Origin: Axinella damicornis
Taxonomy: Eukaryota; Porifera; Demospongiae; Axinellida; Axinellidae
Direction of reading: 5' to 3'
Length of the DNA stretch: 64,000 nucleotides
Assembly (NCBI GenBank): GCA_963931865.1
Contig: OZ007506.1
Coordinates: 16,692,242 to 16,756,241 of the forward strand
Position numbers and translations under genes: made by a program. Below the pieces are notes generated by a model. The model made no database searches. It had not been told where the DNA came from and saw only the letters and a program-made list of their open reading frames with translations. This document shows positions 24,131-35,900 of the stretch, piece by piece (position 1 is the first letter of the stretch; the number at the start of each line of letters is the position of its first letter).

Positions 24131-24415
24131 ACTTTGTTTTGACAGGGTAGCCCCTTCAGCATGTGGCTGCTGATCTTCCAGGGGGCCTGCTTTCACAGGA
24201 TATGTACAATACATACACAGGGGGAAAAATATTACTGGAAGTATAATTACAGTAAAAGAAAGGGGGGGTTACAATGATGAATTAGACATACAGATTGCTA
24301 AATGGAGTTGCTCCAGTATCCACTGTTTGTGCATGCGTGGCTTCCCAGGTTTTGTGGGGAACTTGGAAACTACTGTTATACTAGTCCGAGTTGCAGACTG
24401 CCGTTTTGTGACGTC

Positions 24416-24471
24416 TAGTCTCGTTCCCAGGTCGACATTAGTAGGGAACTTCTGGCCTGGTAACGAGACTA
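24416..24471. mobile_element. Short foldback element, TAGCCTCGTTCCCAG family (56 bp)
   Basis: TAGTCTCGTTCCCAG and CTGGTAACGAGACTA ends. Flanks do not show a clear 9-bp duplication. Solo termini of the same family occur near 8538-8560 and 23964-24010. Confidence 0.65.
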
Positions 24472-25200
24472 ATATGACTGTTGGGGGTGGGGACTGCGGT
24501 CCGCATGATAACAAAGAGGGCAAAAGTGTTTTATCTGTCGTAGCTACTGTCCATGCCATCTGCTATAGGAAAGGGGATAGCTATACACCACACTACAACA
24601 ATGATGACGAGAGGCCGAGAGGTTTCAGTGAGGTTTTTCCAGAGGGAGAAATGGGAGCAATGCAACAGTGAGCTTGTAACTGCGTTGTTTATCTGTATGC
24701 TGTCACATACAAGCAATTGTGAGTCATATAAAGCAATCAAAATTCCTTGCAGTTGGACGGAAAGGATCATTCCTTCCTTGGATGAGGTTCATGGTAGTCT
24801 ATACAATGAGTTTTGCGTTAAGTGATTAGGAATAACAGGGGTGCCACAGGTGATGATGGAGGGAGTTAAAATGAGATTCATAACCAATTCTGTCATAAAT
24901 GACAGGAAAACCCTATTCAGGCAAATGACGTAAATCTCTCCCTAGACAATTGGTGTTTGCCTATATATATGGAAACCTTTACGTTAGCAATAGCAGGGGT
25001 ACCCCTTTGGTAACGTTTGAGGGAATCTAACTGAGATTCATAGTCAATTCTTTGAGGAATTGCTGGATTATACCATTGAGGCAATTGACGTAAATCTTTC
25101 CCTAGAGAAGGTTACACACTGTACCTACTTTGGGGTATTTTACGTTCAAATGAGAGCACGTAATTCTATCCCATGAGTAACCCAAGGCGTAAATGACATA

Positions 25201-25413
25201 CAGTCAAACCTCCGATAGTGGACCCTCCGAGATAGGGACACAATATAATAAACCTCTCTACAAAGGACGCTTTTCAAGGTCCCAAATAATTGGTTTGCCT
25301 ATGGTTCTAATACAGTTGAACCTCTGAGAAGAGGACAACCTCTCTACAAATGACAAACGACTTGAATTTAGCTATATTGTTCCCAAAGTGTCCTTTGTTC
25401 GGAGGTTTGACCG
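25201..25413. mobile_element. MITE with CAGTCAAACCTCCGA ends
   Basis: CAGTCAAACCTCCGA at 25201 is mirrored by TTCGGAGGTTTGACCG at about 25399-25413, flanked by TA. An internal cagttgaacctctgagaaga at 25312 resembles a second start. The ends recall pogo/Tigger-like elements. Confidence 0.65.
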
Positions 25414-25595
25414 TAATTCTTTCCCATGCATAACCCATGAATGGTAACGTAATTCTTTCCCATGAGTGACCCATGGGAATTTCCCCCAAATTACGTCTTT
25501 TATAGCACGACCCTTGGAACAGACCCATAGGAACTCCCTTGTCTCCGTATCCCATCTTGGCATGCTGTGTTATACCGTCGACATGCCTGATGATG

Positions 25596-25714
25596 TAGCT
25601 TCGTTCCCAGGCCTACCCCGTTCTCAGTTCGGTTTGCGTTGACAATAATATACCCGTCAACACAAACCGAAGAACACTGAGAAAAAAAACGGTGTAGGCC
25701 TGGGAATGTGGCTA
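25596..25714. mobile_element. Foldback MITE, TAGCCTCGTTCCCAG family, with 9-bp target duplication
   Basis: TAGCTTCGTTCCCAGGCC to GGCCTGGGAATGTGGCTA; flanked by ctgatgatg (25587-25595) and ctgatgaag (25715-25723), eight of nine identical. Its outer arms match the 19313 copy while the centre differs. Confidence 0.8.
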
Positions 25715-26462
25715 CTGATGAAGCTTACGGAGGCAGAAAACCGCCAGCTTTCCCAATACCAAAGCAACTCGGGCAGTTTACAATGCTGTACGTGGATGCC
25801 AACAAGGGGAGAGAATCGAACTCGGGGTGGGAGTATGTCATCACCCTTCAAGACTATCAACAAGGCTGTTTAGCATCGCTACGTAACTTGTCCACCCGAT
25901 TCACGTGCTGTTAACCAGATAACTAACTGACAGTTACAGGTAGTAACTGTCTACTGTGGCATAGCTACTTTGCAATATAGTTGGCCTGCATGCTGACGTG
26001 GTCTCTCATGTATGGTGCTTCCTTTTATCTACAGATCCCCATCATGATTAGACCATCCACATGTGCTCAGTTCAATGTTAATATGATCCTTTATTTAGCT
26101 AGTTTTATCGTGCGAGTTTGTTTATATGCAAGTTCGTTTCAGTCATTTTGCCATCTCTGTGCCTGTATATGATCTGCATGAACATTCAAAAGGAACGTTC
26201 AGCATGCATACCTGACATGCAGGACACATGCATGCATGCATATAGTATATTAAACACGTATATGGAAAAAGATCTCTGAAAGGGGATTGAATACTTAACT
26301 GTTTTGTGCGATCATCCCTACCTTGTTTCCTTACTTTTTGCCGTTCTGGTATCCCTACATCCTGTTACATTTTGAAATGTTTTTTTATATTATGTACTGT
26401 GGTATACGTAGCTACACATGCCCAGTGTATTAGCCCGAGCACCAATCGAATAATTATTTCAA

Positions 26463-26519
26463 ACAGACGTTTCGGCCACTAGCTATAGCTCAGTATATAC
26501 AGTGGCCCTCATCAGTGAA
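26463..26519 (-). ncRNA. Hammerhead-ribozyme-like motif (Penelope-type terminal sequence)
   Basis: The minus strand reads CACTGATGAG, then GGCCACT paired seven bases deep with AGTGGCC, directly followed by GAAACGTC. This is the order CUGANGA, helix II, GAAA, GUC of hammerhead ribozymes with a minimal helix III. One extra G lies between the core and helix II, and helix I pairs poorly, so activity is uncertain. Confidence 0.4.
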
Positions 26520-27293
26520 TATACAAATAATGCGAACAACACTAAAAGGAAAAGGAATGCATGGGGGATGACTCAGCCTGTTGATGGTGCAGTGAGGATG
26601 TTCAGCTGGTCATAGACTGGTGGCAGTGTGCCACTCTCCCTGTTCAGATCGAGGGAGGGGTCGTTCACGAATATGCCAGCTCTAGGTTACAAATTAAGCT
26701 GCATGATGGAGGAAGGGGTTGGCATCAATGACAGTGCCATCTGACTGCCAGCGTTCTGCGAGTGTAGAATTCATGGGGCTAGCTGTGGTCAGGGCCCTAG
26801 GCCTCTTGTGCTCCTTAATTAAGTTGAGGCATGCAGTGGATTAGAGTCCTCCCTCCCAGTTCACTCATATATGCAAGTGTGCATATTTGCAATTGCCATC
26901 TTCCTACATGTAATAACAAGAGAATTAAGTCATAGCCCTTATGTGAGAACCTTCGGATAGGTTCAGACTCCAGTGTTTAGTAGGATAGTGATTGCCAAGG
27001 GTAATGAGCTGGCATGGTGCTGACCGACAATGTTCAAGAGGGATAAGTGTGGGTGTTTTTGTGTAGGTGCATGTGTTTGTATGCACATGTGCATCTGAGC
27101 ACCTGCATCAATGCTACCTGCATTCAGTTTGTTTCATCACTTCTGCTGAAGTCCTTGAATCATGCTAAGTATTCTTGATGCACAAATTATAAATCCACAC
27201 TAAACAACTACATCTACAATGCACTACTATGTCATAGTAATATAAGGGAATACAAAGTAAAAATGCATGCAACAGTTACATGTACTAACAAAC

Positions 27294-29999
27294 TTAAATG
27301 CCTCTTTCTTCAACAATTTTGTTTGCAACATCAACTAATGCAACCCTACGACGCTGTAGTGCCTTCACGAGGGATTTCCAGGTTGGTATGCCCCTCTTAT
27401 CCACCATATCCTCCTTCCGCAGCCAGGCTGTGATGACATCGTCCAGGAAGGTGCCAGAGTGAGAGTCCAACCAGCCCTTCACGCGCTGCTGGCTGAGCCC
27501 CAAGACCACACCAAGATGATATATTTGCATTGGTTCTACGTCCATGAATTCGAAGTACTCAGTGACATCTACGAGGTCACTCTCATCTTTTAAAAGAAAA
27601 AGAAATAGGAGGAGTACATTGCAATTTCATGTAATGCACTTCTGATTTCAGATGACAATATTACTGGCTTGTGTGTAATTATTTTGTGGCTTTATGAATG
27701 AATGAATGCATATGTGTTCAGAGGTATCAATCCTAATGTTTTGCAGTGTCAAACTCATGAATACCTAGAATACCTGTTAGTACCAAATTCTAGGTGCCCT
27801 GTCTCGGTATTGGATACCAAGTCAGGTGATCTGTCACATGCTGAAACTAGAGGTGTTCATAGAACACATACCCCGTGCTGAACGTCTACAGGCCAGGATG
27901 CATGCAGTGCAGCTACAATCGACGTGACATCTCTGCCGATGCGCATCCGCATCGAACATGGCGGCTATCGCGTATACTGTGGTCGTGTATGGCCATATCC
28001 AAGGTGTGGGAGTGACCACTTACCGTATATACATTATATTTTGAAGCTGGAGAGGTGGGGCCAAATGTTACGAATAATAGGAAATAGCTGGAAAAACAGC
28101 CGAAATAATAGCCACGATGCCTGTGAAGTACATAAATCATGGGAAAATACTGTTTCCTAGCGGTCATCTCGAAGCATGAAGTTTCCAAATGCACTGCGTG
28201 TCCTGTTCTTGATGGGACTCTGAGGTCACCAAGAGGTAGAGCCAAGGTTATGAAAAGTAGGAAATAGCCGAAATACAGCGAAACGCCGGAGCGCTTTGAC
28301 TTCAGTCAGGTACACATAGAGCAGTTTTTTGCTATTTGCTATTGTTTGACTCCATTTCGATGGTTTATGAGGGTCTATGTGGCGAGATTTCAATTTTCTT
28401 CGCCTGACAGACGACTACTGACTGACTGACTGACGGACAAAACCGCGATTGCTTAACCCCGCTTCACGCATGCGCGCGGGGTAAAAAGGTAATACCTTCC
28501 TACCTTGCAAAGGGAACAGTACACGCGCTGCACCATAAACAGATCTGACACCAGGAGTTTTCCGAGAATCATTCCAAACACTTGCTAATTTCATGCGGCT
28601 GTACAGAAAACTTTCACATGCGTGACAGATCTGTTTGGTGCAGCGCATGCAAGCTTCCCTTTGCAAGGTAGGACTTATTTCAGTGTGTGACAGATCGACT
28701 GACTTAATGCTTCAAGTAGACGCACGTGCTAGGTACGTCATGGCTACATACATGCAGTAGCTCTGTATAGCATATAGATTTCATCTGACTGAATCAAGGG
28801 TTCATAACAATAAGACTGTGCAACTATCCACTACCACCATCTCGGCAGTATGACGTGGCAAACAGTGTGGTCAACATGTACATAGGCCTGTGTAAACTCT
28901 GTGCGTAATCACAATTTCACACTTAGGAGCATGCAGCTGCTACTGCTTCACCACTGATTGTCTACGGCATACTGCATGCCCTGCCGAGATGGTGGTAGTT
29001 GATACCATATGGCAGTTGCACACGCTTATTGTTATGAACTCTTGCTGATATCCATCGTGCTTTTGATATTATTACTATGTAGTGATAAGGACACTTACCA
29101 AGCTCTTCGACAGCTGCGTTTACTTGCTGGCCTGCACATTCAAAAATACAGAGTGACAGTGTAACTGTCTACTTCAGACCAGTATGGATACATAGTGATG
29201 TATCGTAATGACTAATAATTTCATTTTCTGGTGTGTCATTTTTTATAGAATATGTAGATTTATGATTTTTCTGAAAGGGGGTATTCAAATATTTGTATAT
29301 TATTAGAAGCACTACACAAACCAGGTGTTGTGGATAAGACGATGCTGAGGATCATGTAGGCAGCGAAAAGCCATGCTCAGTATAGGCCACCCCAATGAGC
29401 AGCTACGAGTGTCGAAGGATTGGAGTACGTGAGTCTGGCGAGCAGAGACTGAGAAAGAGGGAATTCTGGCACAAACACAACAGCATGCATGAGGTGAGGC
29501 ACTGTTCAACGGAAACGGATCACTGTTGTGGGCTGTATACGTACCTGCGTGTGACTGTTCAGACAATAGATTAACTAACATGAGTGTGTTGGAATACATA
29601 ATAAGGATTTTGCTAGGCAAAGGGGGTGTTAGAGAATCATGCACTACGGTATGATACAATTATATTTCGATAGCTGTACGTAGCTCACTGTACGTCATGA
29701 TACATGCATTAACTACAGCAGGTGTACATGTAGTATACAACTGCACAGGTGAAAAAGATTGCTAGTCAACTATCCAGTTGGAAGGTATAATACTGGAATG
29801 TGGATTATTGATACAATCTTTGCACAATTGCAAGTGGAAAATTCACAGCTGTTGCAGCACCCAGAATTTATACCATGGAAACCACGGTTCAGCAAATTGC
29901 TAAGGATTGAACTACCTCTTACGTAGGTGCATGTATGCAATGATTACTTACCCCTGACTTCAGCATGAATCTGTGTTGGTTGCAGTTCAGGTTGTACTT
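27294..29999 (-). CDS. Gene 1, C-terminal Death-domain exons
   Basis: Exons: 29952-29999 (48 nt), 29099-29131 (33 nt) and 27294-27586 (293 nt with TAA stop). Together with the one-base overhang from 30183 they read EVQPELQPTQIHAEVRG, QQVNAAVEEL, then DESDLVDVTEYFEF and a Death domain: IYHLGVVLGLSQQRVKGWLD, FLDDVITAWLRKED, and the hallmark PTWKSLVKALQRRRVALVDV with a following ANKIVEE helix. Death domains are homotypic adaptor folds of apoptotic and NF-kB-type signalling. The frame of exon 29952-29999 has a stop upstream and no in-frame ATG, so these exons need an upstream splice partner; the nearest minus-strand coding exon in phase is 30183-30520 of the RNF213-like gene. All three junctions are phase-consistent. 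The domain call is confident; the fusion is an inference from phase and position. Confidence 0.78.
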
Positions 30000-32900
30000 C
30001 TGTATCGGGAGAAATGAGCACACATAATTAAGGTTTCCATGTGGGTTTCCAAAACTATACCATAACACAATGGGTTTTAATTGTGATGAGGATTTCTGTT
30101 CACAGTAAAAGTTAAACTGACTGGTAACACATACTATACAACACTCAGTGTACATCTAGAATTGTAACTCCTATAGAAGTACCGTGCTCTTCTCGCTTCG
30201 GTGCACCAGCCTCACTCCCTGAGGTATTGTATAGGTCAGCACTGCTACCTCTCCATTCTTCCGTTCCAGGGGTGGTAGCTGCAGAGTCAACATGTTTGCA
30301 AGAAACAGCCAGTTTTGCCAGGTCGGACTGCAGTGTGGGTACCACTCGGTCGCCCTCAGGAAAACCATACTCTCCTCTGGAGGCTTGTGGGAGTGTAGAG
30401 GCCCTCTTCCGAGCAAATTTCTTCACCAACTTGTCTAAAACATACTCATTCCATTGTTGGACTTGCAGAGATTCTGAAACAGGCTCTGGTTGGATCACAT
30501 CCTTTAGCTGTGCCCTAAGCCTATGAGTATGAGAAGGACACATAACACATTCTCATATGCATGAAAGTCAAAGTGAATGAATCTAGCTACGTACGCTTCG
30601 TCAGTTCACAGTGGCACTGGGCGGACCAGTCCACCATCTAGTTGATTTCTCTAACTGAAAACTTACATTATGCACATAAGTAGATTACCTCCTTAATTCC
30701 ATCTGTAGTGCCACATAATTCATCATAGTGAGGGACTTGGGCATCAGGGAAACCAGCTGTTTACATTTGTCTGGGACAGCAACACAATCCAGGATTGGTT
30801 TCTGTAGTAAACAAAAACTAGTGAGTATTGTTATATGATTTTCCAGAGAATGCATGCTAAAAATGATGAACTTCAGTCACAAGAACAAGCCAGTAACCTC
30901 AGGAACAACATTGACATACATACTAGCTGTATAGCATGACATGATACGGATATGTATAGAGATTGTGTACATAAGGATGGCATAGTGTCCTACCACATGT
31001 TACATCCTCCAATGTTGACTATAACTTTGCAATTCTGAAAAGCACAATATGAATTCAAACTGTGCATTAATCCTCCTGTACGTAATGCAAAATTTAGTTG
31101 ACTAAGTTAGCATAAACATTAGCATGTCTGCGCAAGCATTAGTATGTTTGTGCTTACTCGAACCCATCAGCATATAGAAATACGAAGTGTACAGGTGTTC
31201 ATGGTTCATGTGTGTCCTTACATCTGTGATATGCCAGAATCTAGCATCATCAGAACCCTTGCGGGTCAGTGGAGCTTCGCTCTGGCTCAGGGCCTCACTG
31301 AAACACTTCAACTCTGCAAGCAGCACCTTGTGGTCTGCAAGAGGATGTTGTAATAAGCTTAAGCATTTGACTATCACACGAAATAATGTGCAGGCCAACA
31401 GTTAGTCATATTTTCCAGAATTTACTGTACTTCGTTCCCAGACCTTCTCACCCCATCATTTGTCACTTGCAGTACTGCAGTCCCCAGCATTAGTACTGCA
31501 AGTGACAAACGCTGGGGTGAGAAGGCCTGGGAACAAGGCTTATTATACACACGGCAACATGCTTCTAAGAAACATAATTATAATTGCATGATTGTACCTT
31601 CGTAGTTGTCACGTATGGCAGCGATTTTTCCTTTTGCCTCTTCTGGGAGCTTGATTTTCATAACATACGGCACATGTCGGAAATCATAGTAGCCATCCAT
31701 GATCCAATCAACAAAGAGCTTCAGGGACGAGTAGAGATGCTGGAGCTTCAGTTTCTCAATACAAGAGAGTTGATTTCGTTTGAAGTGGGCACTGCAGTGA
31801 ATGGTGGCGATAGTGAAGAGCATGCTCAGTATACAGGACATGAAACTTGCTGGAAGTGTGTAGGACTAGCTAGAACTGTTAAATATAATTTCATGAGATC
31901 TCCTTGTACAAATAAAATTACAACTGTCAAAATAGCATGGCTTATCTATGGCTGTCATCAAACTTGGTATGGCATACTAGCTTTTGTTTTCTTAGCTACG
32001 TAACACAATATACCTTCATGCAATTACGGCTGCCTGTCAGATTACAGGGAAATTCACAACAGCGCTACCTTTTGATTCCAATCTTTTCCAGACTAGAGCC
32101 TCCATCATCCATGCTTGGAGCATACAGTGTTGACAAGAACTCCAACACTGACAGTGAATTCAGTTCTCTTTCCTGTGGATTCAGCTGGTACCTCCTGTCC
32201 TGGACAGTCTAGAGGATGAATTGCATGCATAGGCTTGCTAAGTAAAGTTGGAAAATAGTATGGCAATGTTTTACTAACCTTTATTACATGACCTGCCACT
32301 GTCCTGAGACCAATCACAATCTCATGCAGCTCATGAAGTGTAGAGGAATGGAATTCCACTTCTAACTGCTTGCTCCAAGAGCCTGTCTCGCACTGCGGGA
32401 AATGTATAAATGTATGCTCCAGCATCTTACTCTGCTTATACCAGTGCAAATTACATTTACCTTGTATTCAATAGGGAGTTTTTGAATTATTGGTGCTAGG
32501 TCCAGTGCAGAACCAATAAACCTGGAGTGAACAAATTTGGTAAAAATGTTAAATGTAAGACATGAAATTTAACTAACCTGTCTCTCAAAGGGTCAGAACT
32601 GATGGAATCCCGGAATTTGAAGGACATTCTTGGCAATTGCTCAATTATTGGTTTTCCAATTATGCATTCCTGAACCAAATCCTCTTGAAGCTTATGTAAA
32701 TCAAAAACTGAGATTGTCTGGAGGTCCAAGATACTTCTTGAAACCCGATACGGAGTATGGTCTTCACTGACTGGCTCCCCTCTGAGTAACTGGCATCGAC
32801 CACAGACCAGCTGCATCAGGTATGATGTTCCATGTTGGCTAAGGTGAACAGAGAACTAGACTTACCACAATAGAAAGAAGCATTGATCAGTTTGAGGTAC

Positions 32901-35900
32901 AACTACGGAGGTTAAAGTGAATGAACGAGGAGTGCTGGCTACTCTACATACCATGGAACCTCTCGCATAAGAGCTGTTGTTTCAAACACCTCGGTAGCAT
33001 GAATTACAGGGAAGTCGGTGAAGGGTAAGAAGCACTGGAGTTCATGGCCTTCCTCATTTCTGAGGACAGTTCTCAAGTTTTCCACAAGGTGGTTGTGGAA
33101 TGCAATCTGCAAGACAAAATAAAATATTGCAGAAGACATAATGCTATCATCATCGTTTAGAACTATATATTATTATGAAATGAAAATCTTCATTCCTAAT
33201 GAGGCAATTGCAATTTCATACCGCATATCTTCTAAAAATATTCGGCACACTTGCACGCAAATTGGAAAATTGTCTCTAATTTCAAAGCAAGCTGCTGAAA
33301 ACGCATTACAATTTAGAGATTAAATTCCGAAACATTTGGGAAATCCCTTGCCGAAATTAGAGACAATTTTTCCCATTTGCATGAGGGGTGCCGAATAATT
33401 AGGGATGTCGAATTTTTAGAAGAAAATATTTATACGGTATGCATAAGCTCCCTGCATGTGGCCAGTATAGAAGATTGGTTATGTACAACAGCAGTGATGC
33501 TGTTAGCCTACCAGGTGATAAATGAGGTCATACAAGAAACCACATCTGCAGGGGTTCTGATCATCTGAGCTTCTGTAGGAGAGCAAATCTTTGATCTTAG
33601 TTTCATCTCTCAATTCAGGTAAAAAGACGATCTGTTCAGAAGGAGCCAAGATTCCATCAGCACATAGCTGGATATACTTGTTATATCCATCTGTGCAAAA
33701 GATATAAAGCATACATCATTTTTAAGCCAACTGAAACCCATGGCATGTGAATACGTAATACCTTTCACTTGCTGGTAGAGTGTTAATAGGTATCCTCTCA
33801 TACTTCTGGAGCAATGCTTTGCCACCACCTCGATCACTTGCCCAACACTTAGGTCCTGAGTTTGCTGGTAAGTAAGCTGATATTCCAGGTGGGAGTGAAG
33901 CCAATGATAGAACTCAATCAACTTTGGGAGTATGGCTCCCCCAATTGCAAGCCGCTGATGATTGAGAACAAGTGTGGAAAGTAGGTAAAAGTGATTCGAA
34001 GGAGTCAGGGCAGTAGGTGAAGCCAGAAGGTTTTGTATAAGAGTCGCTTCACTCGGGAAATCTGGATAATACTCATCAAGCTCCCTATATGAGAGAAGAT
34101 GTACATAATGAATGCTAATCTACTTTATGCGGATAGTGCACCCACTTTACCTCAGTTCCAAGAACACTTCACAGTTGGAAAGTTGGGTGTAATCCAAAAA
34201 CTATAATTGGAGAAGAATTGGAAGTGTAATTCGCATGCACTCTGAATGATGACAATAATTGTTGGCTATACGTACCTCTTCCTTCAGTCTAAGCCAGGAT
34301 GGTAAAAATATGTATTGATGCCAAAAGTTTTCATAATATTGTAGTTGTTGTGAGTTGTCAAATCTTCCACGAAGGTATTGGGGTTGTGGCTGTTGGTTGC
34401 CAGCCTGCATATGATATAGTCAAATAACCTTTTGAACTTGAAGATGTACTATACAATAAGTTGAAATGCTGTATGGCACCAAGTTATAATATAATCCTGC
34501 ATGTATAAATGATCATGACAACCACACTTATGCATGGTTTATTGTAGTATCTCGGCCTCCAATTGAGCAATGCATGGATTTATTTTGGAGTGGTAGGCAA
34601 CTGTCCATTGCTATCATGATACTTTCACGATCTAAGACACACACCTATGAAAATGATGCTCCTCCAAAATTTGGTGCTACACAGCATTGTTTGCAGAACA
34701 AACTGCTTTATCTCACCTCACATAATCTCTTCAAGCAACTCATGACCAAAAAGGACTGCTGTTCATCTGAAACACAGAGAACGTCATGAAGGCTTCTCCA
34801 GAATCCCTGAAGTTGAGTAACACAGTACTGACGGAGCGATAATTCCCCTGGATCAAGGATTGCACTGATTTTAGCCTCAGCACCTGGCTGTGATAGCAAA
34901 GCCATGCATAAAGAACTGTAAGTTGTCCACAACATTATGCCATGAGATTGAAGACTAATAGTCCCTTCCTTCAGGACGGTCCTCCAATAACCACTATTTC
35001 TTTGCACTTCGTCTTGTCTAAAAGGCGACACCTGTACAGAAGGAGAAGACATTTGATAGATTGTAAAACAAAATAACGATGAAATGAATGGTGCTAACTA
35101 ACAGCTAGATTTGAAGTTGATGTGTGCTGCAATTTGTCAGCAGCAAACAGGTAGAACCAGAGGGGATTACTACCAGCAGGAGACCCCAGCACTGCAGCAA
35201 CTGTCACTGCAGCTGCATGACACATCTTAGTAGTCAGATCTTGGTATGAAGTATCTGCAACCAAAACAGACTTTGTTACTTGCATGGGCATACAAACCAG
35301 TTTACAAAGCTTCAAATCAACACACGAGCTATGATAAAGAGTTCATAACAATAAGAGTGTGCAACTGCCATATGGTTTCCACTACCGCCATCTCCCAGTA
35401 TGACGTAGGCAATCAGTGGTGAAGTAGTAGCAGTTGCATGCTCCAAAGTGTGAAATTGTGATTACTACAGAGTTAACACAGCCTATGTACAGGTAGGCCA
35501 CACTGATTGCCTACGTCATACTGTCGAGATGGCGGTAGCGGAACCCATATGGCATTTGCAAACTCCTATTGTTATGAACTCGACTTGCAAAGCTTCAAAT
35601 CAACACACAAGCTACTATACCTAGTTTTGAGTCTCTGGATTGGTAAAACAGCTGACACAAGGGATCCATGTGAGCTACGTCACAATCTGGTTCTTCATTT
35701 GCAGTAGTTTCAGGAGGTAGGAGGAAAAATTTTACGAGATTGATGTACTCAGGCTCAAACACATCACTCAGGTGGTCTTCAATGACATCAGTCAATGCTT
35801 TTGATGAAACCTGTTTTGGGAGAACTACCATGTTAGGCTGTTCAAAGTGCTGCCATACATTCTGTTACCTTGTTATCAAAGAAACCAAAGTATGTACACA

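Noticed and set aside
27294..29999. A separate small Death-domain gene
   Set aside because: The exon 29952-29999 frame is closed upstream and has no ATG, while the preceding RNF213-like exon offers an in-phase donor. Fusion is the simpler model, though not proven.
30997..31034. Mini-exon reading NCKVIVNIGGCN
   Set aside because: Including it breaks the phase into 30689-30801, whereas direct joining of 31222-31334 to 30689-30801 is in frame.
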